From Cellulosimicrobium sp. Marseille-Q4280 (GTDB taxonomy: Bacteria > Actinomycetota > Actinomycetes > Actinomycetales > Cellulomonadaceae): a stretch of 64,000 nt of DNA. Below are positions 55,808 to 63,633 of this stretch, one piece after another; the first letter of the stretch is position 1; the number at the start of each line of letters is the position of its first letter. A model generated the notes under the pieces. That model did no database searches. It was not told where the DNA came from and saw nothing but the letters and a program-made list of their open reading frames with translations. The stretch lies in the NCBI RefSeq assembly GCF_943181405.1, contig NZ_CALPBY010000008.1, forward strand, positions 233,357 through 297,356, read 5' to 3'. The position numbers and the translations under genes were made by a program.

Positions 55808-56428
55808 TCAGACGACGGCGACGGCCTGCTCGGCGGCGAGACGCGGGGCGCGCGGGTACGACGTGCCGGCACCGGCGGCGACGCCGACGTTGATGACGAG
55901 CAGCGACCGCCAGCCGTTCTCGGCGAAGAACTCGGCGTCGACGCCGTCGCGGTCCATGCCGTTCATCGGTCCGGTGGCGAGCCCCGCGGCGCGGAGCCCC
56001 ACGAGGAGGTAGCCGGCCTGGAGGAGAGCGTTCGTGCGGGCCATCTCGTCCCGGACCTCCGGCGCACCGGCGAGGTTCTCGCGCATGCCCGGCACGTGGG
56101 GGAACAGGACGTCCATGTGCTCGTGGAAGGCGGGGTCGTACGCGACGACGAGGGACAGCGGAGCGGCGGCGACGCGCTCCTTGTTGCCGTCGGCCATGTG
56201 CGCGACGAGGCGCTCCCGGGCCTCGGCCGTGCGGACGGCGAGCACGCGCAGGGGCAGCGTGTTCATCGCGGTCGGGCCCCACTTGACGAGGTCGTACACC
56301 GCGGCGAGCTGCTCGTCGGTCACCTCCGCGTCGGTGAAGTCGCGCGTCGTCCGGGCCTCGCGGAAGAGGCGGTCGGCCGTGGCGTCGTCGATCTGCAGGG
56401 AGGCGGGGGCAAGGGTCTCGATGGTCAT
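55808..56428 (-). CDS. Nitroreductase-family protein, RutE/malonic semialdehyde reductase-like
   Basis: The 206-residue product resembles the RutE branch of FMN nitroreductases: RTTRDFTDAEVTDEQLAAVYDL, KWGPTAMNTLPLRVL and GPMNGMDRDGVDAEFFAENG. RutE reduces malonic semialdehyde in pyrimidine degradation. No other rut genes are nearby, so the substrate here is open. ATG 56428 is chosen; ATG 56458 is in frame and would add ten residues. TTGAAGACTTGACC lies between the two ATGs. It separates sseA-like and tsaD genes on the other strand. Confidence 0.85.
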   Translation of the reverse strand: MTIETLAPASLQIDDATADRLFREARTTRDFTDAEVTDEQLAAVYDLVKWGPTAMNTLPLRVLAVRTAEARERLVAHMADGNKERVAAAPLSLVVAYDPAFHEHMDVLFPHVPGMRENLAGAPEVRDEMARTNALLQAGYLLVGLRAAGLATGPMNGMDRDGVDAEFFAENGWRSLLVINVGVAAGAGTSYPRAPRLAAEQAVAVV

Positions 56429-56514
56429 GCCCCGGGCAACGGTCAAGTCTTCAACCATCTTCCCGACAGAGCATGTGACGTGCGCGACAGCCCAGGGCTC
56501 GGCCTCCGCGCGAC

Positions 56515-56520
56515 TACCCT
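56515..56520 (+). promoter_or_regulatory. -10 box, predicted leaderless start of tsaD
   Basis: TACCCT is followed by 6 bases and then the ATG at 56527. Confidence 0.52.
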
Positions 56521-56526
56521 GGGCCC

Positions 56527-57594
56527 ATGGATTCTTCTGTGGTCGCGAGCGGCGGCGAGCCCCTCGTGCTCGGCATCGAGACGTCCTGCGACGAGACCGG
56601 GGTGGCGCTCGTCCGCGGTCGCGAGCTCCTCGTGGACACGGTCGCGAGCTCCATGGACGAGCACGCGCGGTTCGGCGGCATCATCCCGGAGGTCGCGTCG
56701 CGCGCCCACCTCGAGGCGATGATCCCCACGCTCGAGCGCACGCTCGGCACCGCGGACGTCGACCTGTCCGAGGTCGACGCGATCGCCGTCACCGCGGGTC
56801 CCGGGCTCGTCGGGCCGCTGACGATCGGCGCGTCCGCGGCGAAGGCGCTCGCCCTCGCGCTCGGCAAGCCCCTGTACGGCGTGAACCACGTCATCGGGCA
56901 CGCCGCCGTCGACGAGCTCGTCCACGGCGCGTTCCCGGAGCGCGTGATGGCCCTCGTGGTCTCCGGCGGGCACAGCTCGCTCCTCCTCGTCGACGACGTC
57001 GCGACGTCGGTCACCGAGCTCGGCTCGACGCTCGACGACGCCGCGGGCGAGGCGTTCGACAAGGTGGGCCGCCTCCTCGGCCTGCCGTACCCCGGTGGAC
57101 CGCACATCGACCGCCTCGCGCGCGAGGGCGACCCCACCGCGATCCGGTTCCCGCGTGGCCTCACGGCGCGCAAGGACCAGGAGAAGCATGCCTATGACTT
57201 CTCCTTCTCCGGTCTCAAGACGGCCGTCGCGCGGTGGGTGGAGGCACGGCAGGACGCCGGTGAGGAGATCCCCGTGCACGACGTCGCGGCCTCCTTCGCG
57301 GAGTCCGTCGCCGACGTCCTCACGGCCAAGACCATCGCCGCGTGCGAGCGGCACGGCGTCGACACCCTCGTGGTCGGCGGCGGGTTCTCCGCCAACTCGC
57401 AGCTCCGGGACATGGCCGCGAAGCGCTGCGCCGAGGCGGGCATCGAGCTGCGCATCCCGCCGATTCGGTACTGCACCGACAACGGCGCGATGATCGCCGC
57501 CCTGGGGTCCGCCGTCGTGCGCGCGGGAGTGGCGCCCTCGCGCCTCGACATCGGCGTCGACTCGTCGATGCCGCTCACCGTGACGCACGTGTGA
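56527..57594 (+). CDS. tsaD: tRNA N6-adenosine threonylcarbamoyltransferase TsaD
   Basis: The 355-residue enzyme transfers the threonylcarbamoyl group to A37 of ANN-decoding tRNAs. [15 protein letters not shown] opens the ASKHA fold. The metal ligands H121 and H125 lie in [11 protein letters not shown]; many homologues have NHLEGH here. [12 protein letters not shown] and the C-terminal [14 protein letters not shown] are intact. It works with TsaB and TsaE, encoded about 3 kb upstream. Its stop overlaps the GTG of the next gene by three bases. Confidence 0.95.
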   Translation: MDSSVVASGGEPLVLGIETSCDETGVALVRGRELLVDTVASSMDEHARFGGIIPEVASRAHLEAMIPTLERTLGTADVDLSEVDAIAVTAGPGLVGPLTIGASAAKALALALGKPLYGVNHVIGHAAVDELVHGAFPERVMALVVSGGHSSLLLVDDVATSVTELGSTLDDAAGEAFDKVGRLLGLPYPGGPHIDRLAREGDPTAIRFPRGLTARKDQEKHAYDFSFSGLKTAVARWVEARQDAGEEIPVHDVAASFAESVADVLTAKTIAACERHGVDTLVVGGGFSANSQLRDMAAKRCAEAGIELRIPPIRYCTDNGAMIAALGSAVVRAGVAPSRLDIGVDSSMPLTVTHV

Positions 57595-58586
57595 GCAGCC
57601 CTCCCGAGCCGGGGCTCACCCCGGAGGAGGCGCTGCGCCGAGCGCAGGCGTGGTGGCACGCGGCGGCGACCTCGACGGGACCGTACCGCGCCGACGCCGA
57701 GCGCGCGGCGGCCTACTGGTCGGCGCAGCACCGGTTCCTCGTCGCCCAGGCCGCACCGCCGCAGCCCGTGCGTACGGACGGGTACGGGTACGTGGCACCC
57801 TCCGGCACGGCTCGTCGCGGCCGCGTCCGTCGTGGACGTGGTGCGATGGCCGGCCTCGTGGTGGTCGTCGCCGTCGCCGCGTACGTCCTGAACGCCCTCG
57901 GCGGGACGGACCCGGCAGACGCGGCGGGGCTCCCGACCGAGCAGGAGGGTTCCGTCCCGCCGCCCACCGTGTGGGAGGACCCGAGTCCCGACGCCGCGCC
58001 GTCGGCGTCGGGGGCGGAGGCCCGCTGGCGGGCGGGTGACCACGCCGAGCCGCTGCCCGACCCCGTGCCGGGTGGGACGTCGTCCGCGCCGGCCTTCCTG
58101 CCCGCCCACCCCGATCCCACGGAGTGGCTCCTCGCCCTCAACCCCGCGAACGAGGGGGTCGACGTCGTGTTCACCGACGACCCCGCCTACAACTGCGGGA
58201 TGGTGCACGTCGAGGAGCACGACGCCTACGAGGACGGCGTGGCGGGCTGCTTCCACCCCTCCTACCCGCGGACCCTCTTCGTCTGGTGGGCGGACGGGGC
58301 CGACCCCGCGACGAAGGAGTTCCTCCTCGCGCACGAGCTGTCGCACATGATCCAGTGGTGGCACGACTTCGACGTCGTGCAGTCGGCCGTCGACTCGGGG
58401 TTCGCCGAGGACGACGAGTGGCAGCGTGCGGTCGAGACCGACGCGTCGTGCCGCGTGCTGTCGTGGGGCGGGTACTCGCGCGAGGCGGCGGACCGGTCGT
58501 CGTCGCCGTGCGGCACGGACGAGTGGTCCGAGGGGTGGCTCGCGGAGCGCGCCGCGGAGCGCGGCGTCGTCCTGCGGGACTACTGA
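57591..58586 (+). CDS. Membrane-anchored protein with HExxH motif, putative metalloprotease
   Basis: I do not recognise a named family. The 331-residue product has a soluble N-terminal segment (about 1-80), one transmembrane segment (about 86-104, [20 protein letters not shown]) preceded by Arg residues, a Pro/Ala-rich linker (about 108-170), and a C-terminal domain placed outside the cell by the positive-inside rule. That domain contains HELSH (248-252), a possible zinc-binding HExxH site, with acidic candidates for a third ligand around residues 282-284. Cysteines at 202, 220, 287 and 307 could form two disulfides. GTG overlaps the tsaD stop, so the two are translationally coupled. Protease activity is inference. 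Confidence 0.72.
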   Translation: MSSPPEPGLTPEEALRRAQAWWHAAATSTGPYRADAERAAAYWSAQHRFLVAQAAPPQPVRTDGYGYVAPSGTARRGRVRRGRGAMAGLVVVVAVAAYVLNALGGTDPADAAGLPTEQEGSVPPPTVWEDPSPDAAPSASGAEARWRAGDHAEPLPDPVPGGTSSAPAFLPAHPDPTEWLLALNPANEGVDVVFTDDPAYNCGMVHVEEHDAYEDGVAGCFHPSYPRTLFVWWADGADPATKEFLLAHELSHMIQWWHDFDVVQSAVDSGFAEDDEWQRAVETDASCRVLSWGGYSREAADRSSSPCGTDEWSEGWLAERAAERGVVLRDY

Positions 58587-58593
58587 GGGCGGT

Positions 58594-59730
58594 TCACAGC
58601 GGCCGGCCGGCGCGCATCTCGGCGACCAGCGAGCGCACGACGGCGTCCAGCTCGCCGCCGTTGCGCCGTGCCACGGCGCGCTGGCGCTGGTACGACGCGC
58701 CGCGCCGCAGGATCGTGCGGACCCCGTCGAGCTCGTCGAGGCACCCGAGCCGCGCGGCCACGGGCTCCAGCTCGGTGAGGAGTCGTGTCACGGCGTCGGT
58801 GACGAGCTCCTCGTTCCCCGAGCGGTCGAGGATGATGATCGCGTCCATGCCGTAGCGGGCCGAGCGCCACTTGTTCTCCTGCGCGAACCACGGGGGCAGC
58901 GTCGGCAGCTCGCGGCCCTCGTCGAGCAGTGTCGAGAAGTGCTCGACGAGGCAGTGGGTCAGCGCGGCGAGGGCGAGGAGCTCGGTGATGTTCGTCGTGC
59001 CGTCGCAGATGCGGGTCTCGAGCGTGCCGAACCGAGGGGCCGGGCGCAGGTCCCAGCGGATCTCGCTGAAGTCGTCGATCACGCCGGTGTGCAGCATGTC
59101 GGCGACGTAGCCCTCGAGGTCGGGCCACCCCTCGAACTGGAACGGCAGGCCTGCGGTGGGCAGCTGCTGGAACATCAGCGCGCGGTTCGACGCGTACCCG
59201 GTGTCCTTGCCGCCCCAGAAGGGTGAGCTCGCGGAGAGCGACTGCAGGTGCGCGAAGCACGTGAGCATCGCGCGCTGGATCGGCAGCACCTTGTCGCGGT
59301 CCTCGACGCCCACGTGCACGTGCACGCCGTAGATGAGCATCTGCCGCCCCCACCACTGGGTGCGGTCGATGAGGGTGGTGTACCTCTGCTTGTCGGTGAC
59401 CTTCTGCTGCGCCCAGCGCGCGAACGGGTGCGTGCCCGCGCACATGAGCTCGACGCGCAACGGGTCCGTGACGGCGCGGATCTCGTCGATCGAGCGCTCG
59501 AGGTCCCTGCCCGCCTCGCCGACCGTGCGCCGCACGCCGCTGACCACCTCGACCGTGTTCAGCAGGAGCTCCTGCTTGATGGACGGGTGCTCGCCGCCCC
59601 CGGCGGGCCGGACGGCGTCGAGCACCGTCTGCGCGACCTGCCGCAGGTCGCCCGAGTCGGTGTCGACGAGCGCGAGCTCCCACTCGAGGCCGACGGTCGA
59701 GCGCTCCGAGCGCGCGAAGGGGATCTCCAC
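58594..59730 (-). CDS. Carboxylate-amine ligase / glutamate-cysteine ligase type 2 (YbdK-like)
   Basis: The 378-residue product belongs to the GCS2 family: STVGLEWELALVDTDSGDL near the N-terminus, INTVEVVSG-like LLNTVEVVSGVRRTVGEA, HVHVGVEDRDKVLP, and RICDGTTNITELLALAALTHCLVEH. YbdK-type enzymes ligate glutamate and cysteine weakly or form other amide bonds. Actinobacteria of this kind normally use mycothiol, so a true glutathione role is doubtful. GTG 59730 is the start, 4 bases after the upstream methyltransferase gene. It ends 7 bases from the convergent HExxH gene. Confidence 0.9.
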   Translation of the reverse strand: MEIPFARSERSTVGLEWELALVDTDSGDLRQVAQTVLDAVRPAGGGEHPSIKQELLLNTVEVVSGVRRTVGEAGRDLERSIDEIRAVTDPLRVELMCAGTHPFARWAQQKVTDKQRYTTLIDRTQWWGRQMLIYGVHVHVGVEDRDKVLPIQRAMLTCFAHLQSLSASSPFWGGKDTGYASNRALMFQQLPTAGLPFQFEGWPDLEGYVADMLHTGVIDDFSEIRWDLRPAPRFGTLETRICDGTTNITELLALAALTHCLVEHFSTLLDEGRELPTLPPWFAQENKWRSARYGMDAIIILDRSGNEELVTDAVTRLLTELEPVAARLGCLDELDGVRTILRRGASYQRQRAVARRNGGELDAVVRSLVAEMRAGRPL

Positions 59731-59734
59731 GGCG

Positions 59735-61003
59735 TCAGCCCTCTCGCCCGGTCGCGATGGGCCGGTCCAGGGGGTCGACGACGAGCACGCGCTGCTGACC
59801 CCCGACCCGTGTGAGGACCAGCGTCGCCTCGGCGTCGCCGGTGAGCGCGAGCTGCTTGCGCAGCTGCTCGGGCGTCACGGCCGTCCCGCGCTTCTTGATG
59901 GTCAGGCGCCCGACGTCGCGCTCGCGCAGGTACGCGCGCAGCCGCTTGAGGCCGAACGGCATGGTGTCGAGCACGCGGTACCCGCGCGCGAGCCCGGCGG
60001 CGAGACCGTTCTCGCCCACCGGGGCGGGGGAGTCCGTCGTGACGTACGCGATGGTCCGGTCGAGGAGCCGGCCCTCGAGCTCCGCCGCCGCGTGCGCCAC
60101 GAGACCCGCGCGGATCACCGCGCCGTCCGGCTCGTACAGGTAGTGCCCGACGTCGCCGGCGTCGGCCGTGACGTCGGCGTCGCCCGGGCGGTGCGCGAGC
60201 GCACGCGCGACGGTGTGCTCGGTCCCGTCGGCGTCGGTCCGGGTCGTGAGCACGAGCGCGGCGCGCCCGGGCCCCTCAGGGGCGAGCGGGCCGAACCACA
60301 GGGCGGCCTCCACGACGTCGCCGTCGACGGACACCCACTCGGTCTCCGCGTCGGCCGGCAGCCCGTTGTGGGAGATCCCGGGACCGACCTTGATGCCCAC
60401 CGCCGGGACCCGGTCGCGCAGGGCCCACACGGCGTCGAGCGGCGGGGCGTAGGCCCTCGGGTCGAACACGCGCGACCCGGAGCGGGTGCGCCGCGCGGGA
60501 TCGGCGTAGACGCCCTCGACGCCCTCGGCCGCGAGGTCGAGCGCGAGCCCGTCGCCGTGGCGCACCTCGGCCTCGGGGAAGTGCCGCAGGTTGACGGTCG
60601 CGAGGGCGGCGGTGAGCTCGTCGACGTCGGTCGCCAGCACGTGGAGGCCGGTCCCGGCGAAGGCGAGCGAGTCGGCGCCGATGCCGCACGTGAGGTCGGC
60701 GACCTTGGTGACGCCGGCCCCGAGGTAGCGCTGCGCGTGCCGGACCGCGACGACGAGCCGGGTCGCCTGCTCGAGGCCCGGCTGGGTGAAGAGCATCCCG
60801 TCGGCGAACGCCCCGAACTTGGCGCGTGCCGCGGCCCGCAGGCGCGACTGCGTGAGCGCGGCCGCGGCCAGGTCGGGGTCGACGCCCTTCGCCCGCAGGC
60901 CCGCCGAGAGGACGAGGGCCTGGTGCTCGTCGTAGGGCGGCAGCGCTCCGAGCAGGGCCCAGCCCTCGGGGCTGAGCAGCTTCGACAGCGCGGCGGCGTC
61001 CAT
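59735..61003 (-). CDS. SAM-dependent methyltransferase with THUMP-like C-terminus
   Basis: The 422-residue product has a class I methyltransferase core: KVADLTCGIGADSLAFAG (motif I, near residue 100), VLATDVDELTAALATVNL, and GVYADPARRTRSGSR at the motif IV position. The C-terminal part (from about 340) has LKRLRAYLRERDVGRLTIKKRGTAV, similar to the THUMP-like domain annotated on this actinobacterial family. The substrate is probably RNA but is unproven. It is followed at 4 bases by the GCS2 gene, so they are likely cotranscribed. Confidence 0.85.
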   Translation of the reverse strand: MDAAALSKLLSPEGWALLGALPPYDEHQALVLSAGLRAKGVDPDLAAAALTQSRLRAAARAKFGAFADGMLFTQPGLEQATRLVVAVRHAQRYLGAGVTKVADLTCGIGADSLAFAGTGLHVLATDVDELTAALATVNLRHFPEAEVRHGDGLALDLAAEGVEGVYADPARRTRSGSRVFDPRAYAPPLDAVWALRDRVPAVGIKVGPGISHNGLPADAETEWVSVDGDVVEAALWFGPLAPEGPGRAALVLTTRTDADGTEHTVARALAHRPGDADVTADAGDVGHYLYEPDGAVIRAGLVAHAAAELEGRLLDRTIAYVTTDSPAPVGENGLAAGLARGYRVLDTMPFGLKRLRAYLRERDVGRLTIKKRGTAVTPEQLRKQLALTGDAEATLVLTRVGGQQRVLVVDPLDRPIATGREG

Positions 61004-61105
61004 GCGTCGATCCTTCCACGGACGTGCGCCCGCGTGCGCCCGGGACCGACGAGGTGCCGATCGGCGAGCGCGGTGGTCCGTGCTGCGTCGCCCTGCGCGA
61101 ACACG

Positions 61106-61132
61106 CTGGCACTCGCCTTGACCGAGTGCTAA
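61106..61132 (+). promoter_or_regulatory. CIRCE element (HrcA operator) upstream of groES
   Basis: CTGGCACTC, 9 bases, GAGTGCTAA. The consensus is TTAGCACTC-N9-GAGTGCTAA, so the right arm is perfect and the left arm has two changes. It overlaps the -35 box of the groES promoter. HrcA repression, relieved on heat stress, is expected. Confidence 0.92.
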
Positions 61133-61146
61133 CCGCGACCTAGATT
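61118..61146 (+). promoter_or_regulatory. groES promoter
   Basis: TTGACC (61118-61123) lies inside the CIRCE spacer, and TAGATT (61141-61146) follows after exactly 17 bases. A leader of about 130 bases precedes groES. Confidence 0.82.
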
Positions 61147-61281
61147 GGGCAGCGGGTCGGCGCCGTCAGCGACGGTGGCCACCCCACGAGCGACCCGGCT
61201 GCCGGCACCCGCGACGACGGCCAGCCACGGTGCGCTCGACCCAACCGTCAGCAGTTCTCATCGCGAAAGGGGAGGTCCGAC

Positions 61282-61578
61282 GTGTCGGTCCCCATCAAGC
61301 CGCTCGAGGACCGGATCGTCGTGAAGGCCCTCGAGGCCGAGACCACGACCGCATCCGGCCTGGTCATCCCGGACACCGCCAAGGAGAAGCCCCAGGAGGG
61401 CGAGGTCCTGGCCGTCGGTCCGGGCCGTGTCGACGACAACGGCAACCGCGTCCCCCTGGACGTGACCGTCGGCGACAAGGTCATCTACAGCAAGTACGGC
61501 GGCACCGAGGTCAAGTACGGCGGCGAGGACTACCTCGTCCTGTCCGCGCGCGACATCCTCGCCGTGGTCGTCGGCTGA
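61282..61578 (+). CDS. groES: Co-chaperonin GroES, without adjacent groEL
   Basis: The 98-residue co-chaperonin caps the GroEL folding chamber. It shows [18 protein letters not shown] at the N-terminus, the mobile loop [18 protein letters not shown], and the usual C-terminus [15 protein letters not shown] 61282 follows GCGAAAGGGGAGGTCCGAC. A terminator stands directly behind and no groEL follows, although groEL1 is adjacent in mycobacteria and Streptomyces. Control by CIRCE is clear. Confidence 0.97.
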   Translation: MSVPIKPLEDRIVVKALEAETTTASGLVIPDTAKEKPQEGEVLAVGPGRVDDNGNRVPLDVTVGDKVIYSKYGGTEVKYGGEDYLVLSARDILAVVVG

Positions 61579-61598
61579 CCCAGCCGGCAGCGAACGCC

Positions 61599-61635
61599 AC
61601 AGGGCCCCGCGACCGTCATGGTCGCGGGGCCCTGT
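61599..61635 (+). terminator. Terminator of groES
   Basis: A perfect 16-bp stem (61599-61614 with 61620-61635) with a GTCAT loop starts 20 bases after the groES stop. It shows that groES is transcribed alone. Confidence 0.87.
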
Positions 61636-61760
61636 CGTGCCGCCGACGGGTCGCCCCACCCGTCGTGGCGTGCCGGCGCGCTCGTGGTGAGCGCGCGCAC
61701 CGACCGGTCTGCCGTGCCGCTGCGGTGCGTCGTCGGACCGCAGCGGTCAGCCGTCCGGGG

Positions 61761-62051
61761 TCAGCCCGTCTTGCGCGCCGACCCGGCGAGGATCGCCGCG
61801 CGCTCGTCCTCGCTCAGCCCGCCCCACACGCCGTAGGGCTCGCGCACGCGCAGCGACTGCTCGCGGCACTGCATCATCACCGGGCACGAGTGGCAGATCG
61901 CCTTCGCGGCCTCCGCGCGTCGTCGTCGCGTCGAGCCTCGCTCGCCCTCGGGGTGGAAGAACAACGTGTCGTCCTGATCGCGGCACGAGCCCTGGTACTG
62001 CCATTCCCAGAGTTCCATCACCGGTCCGGGGAGCCTCGAGATCTCTGCCAT
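61761..62051 (-). CDS. WhiB-family regulator, WhiB3/WhiD-like
   Basis: The 96-residue protein has the four WhiB cysteines C23, C53, C56 and C62 (CRDQ, then CHSCPVMMQC), which bind a redox-sensitive 4Fe-4S cluster, and the sigma/DNA-binding turn YGVWGGLSEDERAAIL. FFHPEGERG and EPYGVWGG fit WhiB3 of mycobacteria and WhiD of Streptomyces better than WhiB1 or WhiB2. Location near groES supports this, since whiB3 and whiD both lie near groES-groEL1. Such proteins govern redox response or sporulation septation. The promoter is overlapped by a perfect inverted repeat. Confidence 0.93.
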   Translation of the reverse strand: MAEISRLPGPVMELWEWQYQGSCRDQDDTLFFHPEGERGSTRRRRAEAAKAICHSCPVMMQCREQSLRVREPYGVWGGLSEDERAAILAGSARKTG

Positions 62052-62054
62052 GGC

Positions 62055-62085
62055 GAACAACCTACAAGCGTTGCAGAGGTTGTTC
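62055..62085. promoter_or_regulatory. Perfect inverted repeat over the whiB promoter, candidate operator
   Basis: GAACAACCT (62055-62063) and AGGTTGTTC (62077-62085) are perfect 9-base inverted repeats with 13 bases between. They cover part of both the -10 and -35 boxes of the reverse-strand whiB promoter and nearly reach its start codon. A dimeric repressor site is likely. Confidence 0.7.
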
Positions 62086-62087
62086 AA
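62059..62087 (-). promoter_or_regulatory. whiB promoter (predicted leaderless)
   Basis: On the reverse strand TTGAAC (62087-62082), 17 bases, TAGGTT (62064-62059), then 7 bases to the ATG at 62051. It is the best -35/-10 pair among the predicted leaderless units. Confidence 0.75.
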
Positions 62088-62334
62088 GTCCCTGTGTCGA
62101 TCTCGTGAATCCGCAGGTCGTGGCGAGGTCTCGACGCGCGTGCCTCCAGCATCGCGCCAGGCGACCGGTCGCGCGGGCGCGACCTCGGACCGAGAGACGC
62201 CGGCGGCGCGATGCCACGACGGTCTGGCGCGTTCGTCCGCACCGTGAACAAGTGCTGCACAGCGCGCGGCGCGAACGAGGTCACGGTGTGGTCGAGGTGG
62301 GGTCCGGCGAGTGGCGGGACCTGGTGGTGATCGG

Positions 62335-62340
62335 CAGAAT
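62335..62340 (+). promoter_or_regulatory. -10-like box, possible leaderless start of the MerR gene
   Basis: CAGAAT is followed by 6 bases and then the ATG at 62347. The rest of the 295-base divergent gap with whiB holds nothing further that I can support. Confidence 0.45.
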
Positions 62341-62346
62341 CGATCC

Positions 62347-63498
62347 ATGACCTCCGTGCGGTCCGCCCCCGACCCCGAGGGAGCCCGACCGACCATGTCC
62401 CACAGTCCCGGTCTCGCCGTCGCCGTCGTCGCCCGACGCCTCGGCGTCGCTCCGGCGACCCTGCGCACCTGGGACAGGCGCTACGGGCTGGGCCCCTCCG
62501 AGCACCAGGCGGGCTCGCACCGTCGCTACACCGACGACGACGTCGCGCGCCTGTTCATCATGCGGCGCCTCACGCTCGAGGGCGTGGCCCCGGCGGACGC
62601 CGCCCGGAACGCCCTCGCGGCCGACGGCGACGAGCTCGCTGCCCACCGTGGGACGAACGCGACCCTCGAGTCCGTGGACGCGACCGTCGACGCCGACGAC
62701 CTGGACGGTTCCGACGACGCCGACGAGGACGAGGACGACGGCGGCCCGGCCCCGCGGGGCGTCGGGCCGCGGCCGTTCCTGCGCGCCGTCCCGGGCGGGG
62801 AGAAGCGCGGTCCCTCGGCACCCCGGATCGGCGGGCTGCGCGACGCGCGGCCCGTGACGGTCTCCGACGCCGTCGACGCGGCCATCGCCTACGACCAGCG
62901 CACGTGCGACCGCCTCCTGCGGATCCCGGCGGGCGTCGACCCTGCCGACTGGTGGTCCGACCTGGTGGAGCCGGCGCTCGACCGTCTCGCCGAGCGCACG
63001 GTCCTCGCGACCTCCGGCGAGGTGCCCGAGGTCGTCCTCGCGAACGCGACGCTCGGTGCGCTGCGCGAGTACACGCAGTCGCGCGAGGACGCGATCGTCG
63101 CCGCTGGCGGCCCGCCGCGCAACCACCCCAGCCGCATGCGCCGCATCGTGCTGGTGTTCGCCGCGCCCGACGAGCCGCTGCCCCTCGCCGCGCACGCGCT
63201 CGCGGCCGCGCTCGGCGCGCACGGCGCGATGGCACGGATCGTCACCGGTCCGGCGAACGTCCACCGCACGCTCGAGCTCGTGACGATGGTCCGGCCCGCG
63301 GCCGTCGCGATGGTGACGACGCAGACGCGGCCCGACCTCGGCATCGTGCACGCCACCTTCGAGGCCAACCCCGGGCTCCCGGTGTTCGTCGGCCTGCCCA
63401 GCGACGACGTCGCAGCCGACCTCCCGCTCGCGCCGACGGTGCACCGCGTGCGCAGCTTCCCGGGGCTGCTCCACGAGCTCCTCGCCGTCGTGCGCTGA
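62347..63498 (+). CDS. MerR-family transcriptional regulator with cobalamin-domain-like C-terminus
   Basis: The 383-residue product has an N-terminal MerR helix-turn-helix (about 22-90, VAVVARRLGVAPATLRTWDRR then GSHRRYTDDDVARL). An acidic Asp/Glu linker (about 115-135) follows. The C-terminal half resembles the light- and B12-sensing CarH/LitR proteins: a helical segment (WWSDLVEPALDRLAERTVL) and a Rossmann-like segment (RRIVLVFAAPDEPLPLAAHALAAALGAHG). The W-x9-EH and ExHxxG residues that bind cobalamin are not preserved, so cofactor binding is doubtful. It is divergent from the WhiB gene and could regulate it; that is inference. Confidence 0.8.
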   Translation: MTSVRSAPDPEGARPTMSHSPGLAVAVVARRLGVAPATLRTWDRRYGLGPSEHQAGSHRRYTDDDVARLFIMRRLTLEGVAPADAARNALAADGDELAAHRGTNATLESVDATVDADDLDGSDDADEDEDDGGPAPRGVGPRPFLRAVPGGEKRGPSAPRIGGLRDARPVTVSDAVDAAIAYDQRTCDRLLRIPAGVDPADWWSDLVEPALDRLAERTVLATSGEVPEVVLANATLGALREYTQSREDAIVAAGGPPRNHPSRMRRIVLVFAAPDEPLPLAAHALAAALGAHGAMARIVTGPANVHRTLELVTMVRPAAVAMVTTQTRPDLGIVHATFEANPGLPVFVGLPSDDVAADLPLAPTVHRVRSFPGLLHELLAVVR

Positions 63499-63521
63499 CC
63501 ACCGCGCCTCGGCCGGACGGG

Positions 63522-63543
63522 GCCCGCCGGGCACGCGGCGGGC
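63522..63543 (+). terminator. Putative terminator of the MerR gene
   Basis: GCCCGCCG (63522-63529) pairs with CGGCGGGC (63536-63543) around GGCACG, 24 bases after the stop. The following 90 bases hold no supported feature. Confidence 0.5.
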
Positions 63544-63633
63544 GATCCGGGGACGGGTCTCGCGCTGGAATACCGGGCGGCCTCGCGGCGTAGAAGTCGG
63601 AGGGGACCTCCTCGCCCGCCCCCCGTTCCACGC

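Noticed and set aside
56440-56458. TTGAAGACTTGACC as a MarR/HxlR-type operator before the nitroreductase gene
   Set aside because: The symmetry is imperfect and the site may lie inside the coding region if ATG 56458 is used; the support is too weak.
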